From assembly GCF_947259025.1 (NCBI RefSeq), contig NZ_CAMYKO010000004.1, positions 248,001 to 312,000 of the forward strand: a stretch of 64,000 nt of DNA. Direction: 5' to 3'. Shown piece after piece: positions 1-7,445 of the stretch (its first letter is position 1; each line of letters begins with the position of its first letter). The DNA is from an uncultured Methylophaga sp. (lineage in GTDB: Bacteria > Pseudomonadota > Gammaproteobacteria > Nitrosococcales > Methylophagaceae). The notes under the pieces were generated by a model, which made no database searches, was not told the origin of the DNA, and saw nothing but the letters and a program-made list of their open reading frames with translations. Position numbers and translations under genes: made by a program.

Positions 1-969
1 GCTGCCGGCGTTGCCGTCACCACCATCATTGCTGATCAGAATATGCTGCGTTTGGATCGGCAGATCATCGAGATCGCCAAGGGCAACCACATCCAGCGTG
101 ACATCATCCAGCGTCATATTGCCGTTCACATTGATGGTATCGGAAACGCCGCTGCTATCCACTTCAAAAAGCAACGTTGAGCCGGAATTTGCAAGCAGAT
201 CAGCGGTATTAATACTATCAATCGAGTTACCCGGTGCCAGGGTGGCGCCACTCATCAGGGTTACTGACCCCAGCGTGCCACTACCTCCCAGCGTTGCGCC
301 GCTGTTAACGGTGGTGGCTGAGTTAGCGATAGAGCCATTCACTAACAAGGTGCCGTCATTGATGGTGGTATCCCCTCGATAGTCGTTATTCGCAGTTAGG
401 GTTAAAGTGCCACTGCCGTTTTTTATAAGCCCCAGTTTATTGTTGGCAATAGCATCACTTATTTGACCCGTCACTCTGGTATCGCCTGCACCGGTAAAAG
501 TCAGTTCACTCGCACTAAAACCTACATAAGCAAGCGTCGTTCCAATATCAAGCCCGCCGGTGCCGGCATCCCAAGTTAGGGATTGAAAGAACGCAATTTG
601 GTATAAATTGAGCGTTTGTCGCTGACCGGACTGGTTATTCACACCGGAATCCAGACCCAGCCCATTCGACCCCGACAACTCAAATGCTCCAGCGCCAGCA
701 TCAAAACTAAGATTGTTGATATTATTAAAACCGGCACTGTCCGTATCCGGATTAATGATTTCTCCTGCCCCCGTAAATACCAGATCATCTCCATCCACTG
801 GTACGGTGTCGGTATCCCAGTTGGCTGCCGTTGACCAGTTATTATCCGCCCCGCCGCTATCCCAGGTCACGGTATCGGCCTGAGCTGCCGAACATAACAA
901 TAAAGAAGTGGAGAAAACGGTTACGGATAAACGTTTCAGTTCGTTGTGAGGCGTTGATTTGGAGGACAT
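1..969 (-). CDS. autotransporter, N-terminal part (runs off left edge)
   Basis: The minus-strand frame opens at an ATG at 969 and stays open to base 1, so the C-terminal barrel lies outside the window. The translation starts with a signal peptide (MSSKSTPHNELKRL, then a hydrophobic stretch ending near AQA) followed by DTVTWDSGG and NNWSTAANWDT, an opening typical of type Va autotransporter passengers. A motif close to the autotransporter-associated beta-strand repeat is visible (NGSGTLTLTANNDYRGDTT, then GTLLVNGS), followed by Ser/Gly/Thr-rich beta-helix sequence. By family knowledge it is a secreted or surface-displayed beta-helical protein; the cargo function is unknown. A conserved palindrome lies about 70 bases upstream. 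Confidence 0.8.
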   Translation of the reverse strand, partial: MSSKSTPHNELKRLSVTVFSTSLLLCSAAQADTVTWDSGGADNNWSTAANWDTDTVPVDGDDLVFTGAGEIINPDTDSAGFNNINNLSFDAGAGAFELSGSNGLGLDSGVNNQSGQRQTLNLYQIAFFQSLTWDAGTGGLDIGTTLAYVGFSASELTFTGAGDTRVTGQISDAIANNKLGLIKNGSGTLTLTANNDYRGDTTINDGTLLVNGSIANSATTVNSGATLGGSGTLGSVTLMSGATLAPGNSIDSINTADLLANSGSTLLFEVDSSGVSDTINVNGNMTLDDVTLDVVALGDLDDLPIQTQHILISNDGGDGNAGS

Positions 970-1033
970 ACTGACAATAACCGTGCAAGAAAAAGCAATG
1001 GCTCATGATAGGCGGCCCCGTTGCGCTGTGATA

Positions 1034-1049
1034 GTCTCTGATCAGTGAC
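1034..1049. promoter_or_regulatory. palindromic site, copy 1 (degenerate)
   Basis: GTCTCTGATCAGTGAC is a 16-base dyad with one mismatched pair. It lies within a 28-base stretch (about 1028-1055) that matches the stretch before the intact luxR-type gene at all but one position. Its centre is 37.5 bases before the truncated luxR start at 1079, the same distance as in copy 2. It also lies between that fragment and the divergent autotransporter start at 969. Inference: an operator for the LuxR-type regulator that could control the autotransporter. Confidence 0.5.
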
Positions 1050-1078
1050 ACTTTTGCCCGCAATATCGCAGTAAGCTC

Positions 1079-1171
1079 ATGGAAGACTCTCAAAAACAGG
1101 CCATTCACCGGCTCTGGGATAAGATGACCGCCAAACTCATGCGGCCAGGCGGCATTAAGATGCCAGACTAG
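1079..1171 (+). pseudogene. 5' fragment of a luxR-type regulator gene
   Basis: ATG at 1079 opens a 30-codon frame ending at TAG 1169-1171. Its first 18 codons match those of the intact regulator at 3426 (MEDSQKQAIHRLWDKMTA against MEDFQKQAIHRLWDKMTA), with three nucleotide differences in about 55. Similarity stops at about 1134, where the sequence becomes autotransporter-barrel code on the other strand. It is a broken paralogue cut by a recombination or deletion, with no remaining DNA-binding domain. Confidence 0.75.
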
Positions 1172-1351
1172 TGATCGGTTTTCTGCGCTGTTTAAGAACT
1201 GCTCGAAACGCAGCCCTGTCCGTGACTGAGTTGACTCAAGCGACTCACTGGACACATCCAGATTGGCAGCACTGGCACCGGATTCGCTGAATGACTCGGG
1301 GTCACTACAGGCATAACCCAGCCCGATATCGGGCTCAGCATTATCATTTTC
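1136..1351 (-). pseudogene. autotransporter beta-barrel fragment
   Basis: On the minus strand, after an in-frame TAA at 1352-1354, the translation contains IGLGYACSDPESFSESGASA, then SRTGLRFEQFLNSAENRSLV and WHLNAAWPHEFG. This pattern (FSESGA, RTGLR, AWPHEFG) is typical of the PF03797-type autotransporter barrel. Both ends are lost: the 5' side is closed by the stop, and the 3' side joins the luxR fragment at about 1134-1136. It is probably the remains of a second autotransporter gene. The family assignment is by eye. Confidence 0.6.
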
Positions 1352-1469
1352 TTAAGTACAAAGCATAAGCGCATGAACCTATGCTTCTAAAACATCAATT
1401 GCTTGTTTGTCCGAGTAGTCGGGGGTATCGAATAAACATGCGATTTCAGTACACAACAAGGCTATTTTC

Positions 1470-3098
1470 TCAAGGGCAGCTGATATTGCCATTGGTTTCA
1501 ATTGAGCCTGTAATGGAGCCGCCGACAGGAATATAACAATTGACGAGGTTTGATGTATTACCTGTACCCGAGAGGTTATTGATCGTCACACCGCCAGTGA
1601 GCATGTATGTACGCAAAGTTGGGGCTGTGCCGCCTATGTTCAGGCTATTATTAGAAAAGTCGATATTAGCGTTATTACCGACAAAGGCTATGACATGAGC
1701 AGTTGAGCCATTGGCGATAATGTTCATAGTGTTATTGCGTATGCTGACATTGCCGCTATTCTCTACATGTAGAATACTGGCTGTACTGCTACTCACCTCG
1801 GTGGTGAGCATGTTGTTCAGAATCTTGACGTTGTCTTTGCCCTCGATTCTGGCGATTGTTGTTGACAATGAAGTTGTTATTTTGGCTTTCATACCGATAA
1901 GACTGCTGTTATCAGCCATATCAAAAAACCGGGCTGCGCCATAGCCACTGCCACTCATGCCTGCACCTGAGAGACTGGCTGATGGTGTGGTAATGTTGAC
2001 GGTTCTTCCTGAAGGGGTTTTGACCTTAAGGTTTGCAGCCCCCAGAATGTCTTGCCCTTGCTGTACTGTCGTGATGGTGTTTACCCCGGTGTAATCACCG
2101 TTCAGGATGACCGTCGTGTTTTCACCCGCGTTAGCAATAGCGGTACTAAAATTATTGCCATTAACGCTGTCATCAAACAGCACAATGCGTTTCCCATCGG
2201 CGGTTTCGCGAATCTTTTCTGGCGAGCCATAACTGCCTCCCTGGCTGACCACATCCACATCGCGGACAACAGGATCTGTCATCCGTTGCTCCATTGCTGT
2301 CAGTGCTCGACTTGGTTTGGCCTTTGTGTCACCCAATGGAATACTGAGTCGCAACATGGCAAAACGCTGACTGCCACGGGGATCATCATGCTGGTATTCC
2401 AGCCCCAGTGATAAACGCGAACCTCTCGACAAGAAAGGTAAAGCGTTGAATTTCATTTCCAGTCGAGCACGCGGTCCCTGGATGGTTTCTGCCCGGCTGT
2501 CGGTAAAGCGGTAGCCACCGGCATAGATACGTAATTGCTTATCGTCCTCGGGAGAAAATACGGGTATACGCCAACCGATTTCAGCGTCGTAACCGCTCAT
2601 GGAACGTTCTTCACCGGCACGATAGGTGATAGCTGTGCCGGAAAAATCGACCGTGTCTAAACTTTCTTCAAAGTGGCTGGTTTCCCCCACGGGAATATAG
2701 GCATTAGCACGCAAATCCCAGTCCATCGACAGGGCTTCGACACCTAAGGTCACTTGGTTGAAGAAATTGTCATACGGGCTTTTACGACGGTCAAAATAGC
2801 CATAGCCACCGAGGTTCCAGCCATTGTCCAGCATGTGCCGAAGACCCACACCGATGTTGCCTTCATAGCTGTCATCGTTATCCATTCGACCGCGCAAATT
2901 CGCAAACAGCAGGCTGTCGTTGTTTTGCCACAGCGGGATCAGTAAATCTGCTTCACCCAGGCTCCGTTCGTTACCGAGTTTACCTTCGAAGTCGATGCGT
3001 GAGTGCCACTTGTCAGTTGAAGGGGCGACTTCAGCTTGGGCAGTTGAAGTCGCTGTCAGGCTGGCCGTTAGCATGAGAGAGAGCAGTAATTTCTTCAT
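1470..3098 (-). CDS. inverse autotransporter (intimin/invasin-type barrel) with beta-helix passenger
   Basis: 542 residues. A signal peptide (1-22, ending AQA) is followed by an N-terminal barrel at about 25-255. Typical elements are NIGVGLRHMLDNGWNLGGYG, YFDRR, VTLGVEALSMDWDLRANAY, a GYDAEIGWRIPVF segment, and LGLEYQHDDPRG shortly before the end, as in the inverse autotransporter (type Ve) barrel. After a linker (about 256-310) the C-terminal half is Asn/Ser/Thr/Gly-rich with repeats such as VKILNNMLT, VSIRNNTMNI and IDFSNNSLNI, which read as right-handed beta-helix coils. The barrel is thus N-terminal and the passenger C-terminal, the reverse of the autotransporter at 1-969. The likely role is surface display or adhesion; the ligand is unknown. 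The leader is AT-rich with no clear Shine-Dalgarno sequence. Confidence 0.8.
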   Translation of the reverse strand: MKKLLLSLMLTASLTATSTAQAEVAPSTDKWHSRIDFEGKLGNERSLGEADLLIPLWQNNDSLLFANLRGRMDNDDSYEGNIGVGLRHMLDNGWNLGGYGYFDRRKSPYDNFFNQVTLGVEALSMDWDLRANAYIPVGETSHFEESLDTVDFSGTAITYRAGEERSMSGYDAEIGWRIPVFSPEDDKQLRIYAGGYRFTDSRAETIQGPRARLEMKFNALPFLSRGSRLSLGLEYQHDDPRGSQRFAMLRLSIPLGDTKAKPSRALTAMEQRMTDPVVRDVDVVSQGGSYGSPEKIRETADGKRIVLFDDSVNGNNFSTAIANAGENTTVILNGDYTGVNTITTVQQGQDILGAANLKVKTPSGRTVNITTPSASLSGAGMSGSGYGAARFFDMADNSSLIGMKAKITTSLSTTIARIEGKDNVKILNNMLTTEVSSSTASILHVENSGNVSIRNNTMNIIANGSTAHVIAFVGNNANIDFSNNSLNIGGTAPTLRTYMLTGGVTINNLSGTGNTSNLVNCYIPVGGSITGSIETNGNISCP

Positions 3099-3425
3099 TC
3101 TAGTTCTTTATTTTTAAATTTTCATTTCAATGATGGCCAGACAGGAACAGTTACTTAGCAAGAATTGCATCCATGCTCTTAGCAGTTCATCATCAATATA
3201 CAATGGAGAATATTTCCCCTTTTTCGATGACAATGCCTCCAGAGTTTTGTTACATCGAAGATATTTATATTGGGTTATGGTTAAGCTACAACAAACGCCT
3301 TAACGCCAAGGCTGAAATACTTTCGTTGTTAAAACGATTATTCACGACTGCATGTTAAGTAATGAGGCATCGTAGTGATAGTCACTGATCAGTGACACTT
3401 TTAATCATTCAGAACAGAAACACAC
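3099..3425. other. divergent intergenic region, AT-rich
   Basis: 327 bases between the inverse autotransporter (minus) and the luxR-type gene (plus). It is visibly richer in A and T than the flanking housekeeping DNA. The only clear signal is the perfect palindrome at 3381-3396. A 61-codon frame (3173-3358) has no recognisable content and is probably not coding. Confidence 0.5.
3381..3396. promoter_or_regulatory. palindromic site, copy 2 (perfect 16-bp dyad)
   Basis: GTCACTGATCAGTGAC is a perfect palindrome centred 37.5 bases before the luxR-type start codon at 3426, where it would overlap a promoter. The 28-base block containing it is nearly identical to that at about 1028-1055. Inference: an autoregulatory operator also facing the divergent surface-protein gene. 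Confidence 0.55.
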
Positions 3426-4211
3426 ATGGAAGATTTTCAAAAACAGGCCATTCACCGACTCTGGGATAAGATGACCGCCAGCAGTGCCTCCCGCTCACTA
3501 GAGATGCTGGATACCGTGTTGACCCAACTTGCTGATCTGGTGGATGCCCAGGAGGCTTACTGGATGGGCACCCTGCGTATTGATGCCATTGCCGACACGG
3601 ATCCGGTTTCCGGCTGGCGGGCCCGGCACAATTACTACTTACGCCATACGGCTGAAAGGGAAGCCAACCGCAAGGAACATTACCGCCGTCTTGAAAGCGG
3701 CCAGATTGATCCCAGTATTCTGGCCAATATTCAGCATGCCGGTCACTTCCGAATCAATATCAAGCATGAAATCGTGCCAGCGGCATGGTTTGAGTCAGAG
3801 TTTTATCAGACGCTGTTTGCGCCTTTTGAGATTCAGGATGTCATCTTTGTCGCCACCCCGGTCAGCCCCGATGTGGAATCCTGGATGGTATTTGAACGCT
3901 GCGGTAAAACCCAGCCTAACTTCGGCGAAAAAGATCGCCAGTTGCTTGATTACGCCGTACGCCCGACCCAATGGTTTCAAAAACAACTGACCCTGCATCA
4001 CGGTATTTATCTCGCCGAGGAAAAACTCACCGCCGCCGAGCGCCGGGTACTGAGCGGCCTGCTCACAGAGAAAACGGAAGACGAAATTGCTGCTGAAATG
4101 GGCTTGAGCCAAAGCACCGTACACACATACTGCGTACGCATCTGCCGCAAATTTGGCGTGCGTGGCCGCAATGGCCTGATTTCTCTGTGGCTGGGTGAAA
4201 ATCAGCAATAG
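3426..4211 (+). CDS. LuxR-type transcriptional regulator
   Basis: 261 residues. The C-terminal 60 residues form a LuxR/GerE helix-turn-helix: LTAAERRVLSGLLTEKTEDE leads to IAAEMGLSQSTVHTYCVRIC and RKFGVRGRNGLI. The N-terminal 190 residues are not a receiver domain and not an obvious autoinducer domain; a stretch around VIFVATPVSPDVESWMVFER could be GAF-like, but this is uncertain. There is no clear ribosome site before ATG 3426, but the paralogous fragment at 1079 starts at the same position, which supports the start. Position and the shared palindrome suggest that it controls the adjacent surface proteins. Confidence 0.8.
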   Translation: MEDFQKQAIHRLWDKMTASSASRSLEMLDTVLTQLADLVDAQEAYWMGTLRIDAIADTDPVSGWRARHNYYLRHTAEREANRKEHYRRLESGQIDPSILANIQHAGHFRINIKHEIVPAAWFESEFYQTLFAPFEIQDVIFVATPVSPDVESWMVFERCGKTQPNFGEKDRQLLDYAVRPTQWFQKQLTLHHGIYLAEEKLTAAERRVLSGLLTEKTEDEIAAEMGLSQSTVHTYCVRICRKFGVRGRNGLISLWLGENQQ

Positions 4212-4325
4212 ACCTTTTCAGCGCCCGGCATTGTTGTCGAACCACTGATTTGATGTCGCGGGTTCTCGTCGTTCCTGACACGGGAAACGGTGCTGAATTT
4301 CTATGGGGAGATGTTAAAGAAAAAA

Positions 4326-4402
4326 TGGCGGAGCGGACGGGACTCGAACCCGCGACCCCCGGCGTGACAGGCCGGTATTCTAACCAACTGAACTACCGCT
4401 CC
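4326..4402 (-). tRNA. tRNA-Asp (GTC)
   Basis: Read on the minus strand, a complete 77-base cloverleaf runs from GGAGCGG to CCGCTCC-G-CCA, with anticodon loop CTGTCAC (GTC), the T-arm GGGTTCGAGTCCC, and the CCA end encoded. It closely resembles enterobacterial tRNA-Asp. Its 3' end faces the accessory surface-protein block, the usual orientation if tRNA-targeted integration had occurred. Confidence 0.95.
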
Positions 4403-4514
4403 GCAGTTTTTCTTTGAACCGCCTTTGATAAGCCGGTTGCGAGAAGAAGCGTGCAAATATACAGCAAATTTTCAAAAGGTGTTAGTGTTTGCTGAAAATT
4501 TTTTTATTTGCGTT

Positions 4515-6266
4515 TCAATCCGGCTTTTTCCAGAACTGTTTTTTCGCCTGCTGCAGTTTTTCATAGCCCGCCAGCAGCGCATTGTGGCGCTCAAAGCCTT
4601 GCAAGCTCAGACCCGGTGTGTGCAGACCATCAAACACGACTTCTGCTTCCACGATATGGATGCATTGCGATACCAGTTCCTCACCAAACATCTGCGACAG
4701 CCCCTGCTGATAATCCTGGTACTGGCGGCTGTCATCCCACTTGATATCAAGCAACGCCCGCAGACAGCGGTAAAAACGTAGTTGCCCGGCATCACCCTGT
4801 CCCAGCGACAGGCACCAGTCGACCCATTCCAGCGCCTGCTCGTCCTGTAGCGCCAGGCACAGCATCAATTTGATTTCGCCCAGTCTGACACTGGCCCACA
4901 ATGTGCCCGGGTCCGGAGCCAAACCGATAAACTGGGCTACCGGCGCATGATCATTAAAGCCGCCCTCTTCCAGCGCCAGCAGCAATTCGCGCCAGCTGTC
5001 TTCATTGCCCTGCTTAAGTGACAGCAGCGCTTCACGGAACATCGCGCCTTCGTTGTTGTTTTCCCAGACCAACTCATCGACCGGATAAATATCCGACATG
5101 CCCGGCACCAGAATGCGGCAGGCATAGACATCGAGATGCTCGTAATCAGCGATATAGATATCAAAGCCCAGCTCATGAATAATGCCGGTCAACCAGGCAA
5201 ATTCATCGCGGGTGGAAGCGTCATGATCCCAGTCATTAAATGCAAAGTCGGGCGCTGCGCGGAAAAAGTCGAAGGAGATATAACCACTGGAATCAATAAA
5301 GTGCATTTCCAGATTCTGTGGTGAGGCCACCTCTTCCATATCAAAGGTCGGCGGGTGGAACACATCCAACTGATCCAGGCCGCGTCCCTGTAACAGTTCG
5401 GTGACCGTACGCTCCAGCGCCACTTCAAAGCTGGGGTGGGCGCCGAAAGAGGCGAACACCGAACCATCCTCGGGATTAATCAATGTGACATTCATCACCG
5501 GGAACTGCCCGCCCAACGAGGCATCGGCCACTTTCAGCTGATACCCATGCTGCTTGAGTTCATCCAGTGCTGCTTTGATTTTAGGAAAGCGGTCGATCAC
5601 CGACTGCGGCACCTCGGGCAGACAGATGCCTTCAGCGATAATGCGGTTTTTCACATAACGCTCAAACACTTCCGATAGGCCCTGTACCCGGGCTTCATGC
5701 TGGGTATTGCCGGCCGACATGCCATTGCTGACATAAATATTGCCGATGATATTCACCGGGAAATAGCGCGTCTCGTTATCCCTGACCCGGACATACGGCA
5801 GAGCGCAGATACCGCGCTCGGCATTGCCCGAGTTGGTATCAAACAGGTGCTCAGGGCTCAGCGCGCGCTCTGGATCAAAGTGATCCCACAGGCCTTCATC
5901 CAGCAAGCCTTCTGGCATTTCGCCATACTCAGACTTGAACCATTTTTCATCCGGGTAATGCACAAACTCAGCCTGGCTGTAATGCTCGCCCAGGTAAAAG
6001 TCAGCAAAGAAATAGTTACAGCTGAGACGTTCAAAATACTCGCCCAAAGCACTGGCCAGACAGGCCTTGGCCGTGCTGCCTTTACCGTTGGTGAACATCA
6101 GCGGGCAGGTCTTGTCGCGGATATGCACCGAATAAACATTGCTCACCGGATTGAGCCAGGACGCTTCCTCAACGTCAAAACCGAAGGCTTTGAGCTTGTT
6201 CTGCATGGTAGCGATACTGGTTTCCAGATCGCTGTCCTTGCCTTTGATAAAGGTTTTCTCTGTCAT
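4515..6266 (-). CDS. ycaO: YcaO protein (ribosomal S12 methylthiotransferase accessory factor type)
   Basis: 583 residues from ATG 6266 (MTEKTFIKGKDSDLE). It resembles E. coli YcaO throughout: EEASWLNPVSNVYSVHIRDK, LASALGEYFERLS, NIIGNIYVSNGMSAGNT, EARVQGLSEVFERYVKNRI, VALERTVTELLQGRGLDQLD and YACRILVPGMSDIYP. The YcaO fold activates amides with ATP; E. coli YcaO assists RimO in beta-methylthiolation of ribosomal protein S12. The C-terminal part (about 400-583) corresponds to the YcaO extension. An upstream in-frame ATG at 6320 was rejected because it lies in a terminator hairpin for the preceding gene; GGAAAA precedes the chosen start. No RiPP precursor or TfuA partner is seen nearby. Confidence 0.9.
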   Translation of the reverse strand: MTEKTFIKGKDSDLETSIATMQNKLKAFGFDVEEASWLNPVSNVYSVHIRDKTCPLMFTNGKGSTAKACLASALGEYFERLSCNYFFADFYLGEHYSQAEFVHYPDEKWFKSEYGEMPEGLLDEGLWDHFDPERALSPEHLFDTNSGNAERGICALPYVRVRDNETRYFPVNIIGNIYVSNGMSAGNTQHEARVQGLSEVFERYVKNRIIAEGICLPEVPQSVIDRFPKIKAALDELKQHGYQLKVADASLGGQFPVMNVTLINPEDGSVFASFGAHPSFEVALERTVTELLQGRGLDQLDVFHPPTFDMEEVASPQNLEMHFIDSSGYISFDFFRAAPDFAFNDWDHDASTRDEFAWLTGIIHELGFDIYIADYEHLDVYACRILVPGMSDIYPVDELVWENNNEGAMFREALLSLKQGNEDSWRELLLALEEGGFNDHAPVAQFIGLAPDPGTLWASVRLGEIKLMLCLALQDEQALEWVDWCLSLGQGDAGQLRFYRCLRALLDIKWDDSRQYQDYQQGLSQMFGEELVSQCIHIVEAEVVFDGLHTPGLSLQGFERHNALLAGYEKLQQAKKQFWKKPD

Positions 6267-6276
6267 ACCGTTTTCC

Positions 6277-6316
6277 AAAAAAGAACCCCCTGCCCGGCTG
6301 GCGGGCAGAGGGTTCA
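6277..6316 (-). terminator. intrinsic terminator after the pseudoazurin gene
   Basis: On the minus strand, GAACCCTCTGCCCG pairs with CGGGCAGGGGGTTC around a short loop and is followed by TTTTTT. It lies between the pseudoazurin stop (6337) and the ycaO start (6266), so it terminates the former and rules out the longer ycaO start. Confidence 0.85.
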
Positions 6317-6336
6317 TCAATCGTGATTACTAATAA

Positions 6337-7155
6337 TTACATCGCTTCAGCAGCGGCGATGGCTTTCCTTGCCAGTCGACCTTCCGCGCCTTTGGCATCA
6401 GCGGCCTTGATGGCATCCAGGTTCACCGGATCACCGACAATAATCGCACCGCCCATACCGGCGCCGATGTGCGGGGTGCATTTATAAACGTAAATGCCTT
6501 CCTGGCTGAAAGTGCGTTCATAGTTTTTGCCCAATTCTGAGTGCCAGGCTTCCGCGCCTTCCGGAATCAGGCCTTCAATTGACTGCGTGTCATGGGTCGG
6601 CATATTTTCCCAGGCGACGGTATCACCAGGCTGGATTTGAATCACCAGCGGGCTGTATTTCAGGCCCTGAGCGGTAACAATATGCATTTCACCACCGGTT
6701 GCGGCCTGCTTGGCTTCTTCTACTACCTGCTCCGCTTCCTGGGCAATATCTGCAGCGGCTGTTTCGGCATCTTCAGCCATACCGGCAGCGGCGCTTTCCG
6801 CTTCTGCCATCATATCGCCGGCTTTAGACTGCAATTCCTGCGTCGGTGTCGGCGTGGCCTCGACTTCGTCTTCCACCACGGTTTCCGGCACGGCTTCCTG
6901 AGAATCTTCCATATGCTCGGTCACGGTTTCATTGACGCCGCCGGCTTCATTCTGTGCCAGGGCTTCGGTACTTTCATCCTTGACCGCGGTTGAGGCGATT
7001 TCTGCTTCCTCCGTCATCGCTTCGGATTCTGGCGAGCTCACCTCACCATAGCGTTCCTGACTGTCATCTTTGAATACACTGGTTGATGCAAACACCACAA
7101 AAATGGCGACGATAGCCAGAATAACGGCAACCATTACTGCTTTGTTCTTATACAT
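6337..7155 (-). CDS. membrane-anchored pseudoazurin-type cupredoxin
   Basis: 272 residues. A membrane anchor at about 6-27 (VMVAVILAIVAIFVVFA) precedes a long acidic, Ala/Glu-rich linker (about 30-152, probably helical), then a cupredoxin domain (about 155-245). Type 1 copper ligands match pseudoazurin: H188 in PTHDTQS, then C226, H229 and M234 in CTPHIGAGM; the IPEGAEAW stretch is also typical. Soluble pseudoazurins are about 120-150 residues, so the anchor and linker are additions. By family knowledge it carries electrons in the periplasm, for example between quinone or methylotrophic dehydrogenases and terminal oxidases; the partner is not shown here. A strong AGGAGGG site precedes the ATG, and a terminator follows. 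Confidence 0.85.
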   Translation of the reverse strand: MYKNKAVMVAVILAIVAIFVVFASTSVFKDDSQERYGEVSSPESEAMTEEAEIASTAVKDESTEALAQNEAGGVNETVTEHMEDSQEAVPETVVEDEVEATPTPTQELQSKAGDMMAEAESAAAGMAEDAETAAADIAQEAEQVVEEAKQAATGGEMHIVTAQGLKYSPLVIQIQPGDTVAWENMPTHDTQSIEGLIPEGAEAWHSELGKNYERTFSQEGIYVYKCTPHIGAGMGGAIIVGDPVNLDAIKAADAKGAEGRLARKAIAAAEAM

Positions 7156-7445
7156 AATCCCTCCTGATTAAAAGAATCTGATTTAATCATAACATCTCTG
7201 TATGACTGCTCTGTGTCGACAAAATCAAAATTCCATGCGGTTTTCTGTCATAATAGCGCCCTGCTGCAAGGAAAGCACTCACCAGCGCGCCTTGCTTGAC
7301 TTCCCGGATCACCACCGCTGTCTCCAAATCACCGACAAGCCTGTTCCCAGAGTTGTTCCCTCTGCCCCCCTGAGGGTGGCGAACGCTCGGCTTATCGTTC
7401 TGAACATGGTGCTGATATGCCGGTTTTTATTTTTGAGTATTTTTT
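7156..7445. other. divergent intergenic region, pseudoazurin/rhlE
   Basis: 290 bases holding the two divergent promoters. I see no convincing operator, RNA or coding sequence. A short plus-strand frame at 7202-7459 has no recognisable features and runs into rhlE. Confidence 0.4.

Noticed and set aside
857-1255. 132-codon minus-strand frame
   Set aside because: Only its first 40 codons resemble an autotransporter barrel; the rest reads through the luxR fragment, the palindrome and the autotransporter start, so it is a chance extension.
3173-3358. 61-codon plus-strand frame between the two surface/regulator genes
   Set aside because: No recognisable motif, no ribosome site, and AT-rich promoter DNA.
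4455-4510. CAGCAAA/TTTGCTG inverted repeat after ycaO
   Set aside because: Weak AT-rich stem with a long loop and no T-run directly after it on the minus strand.
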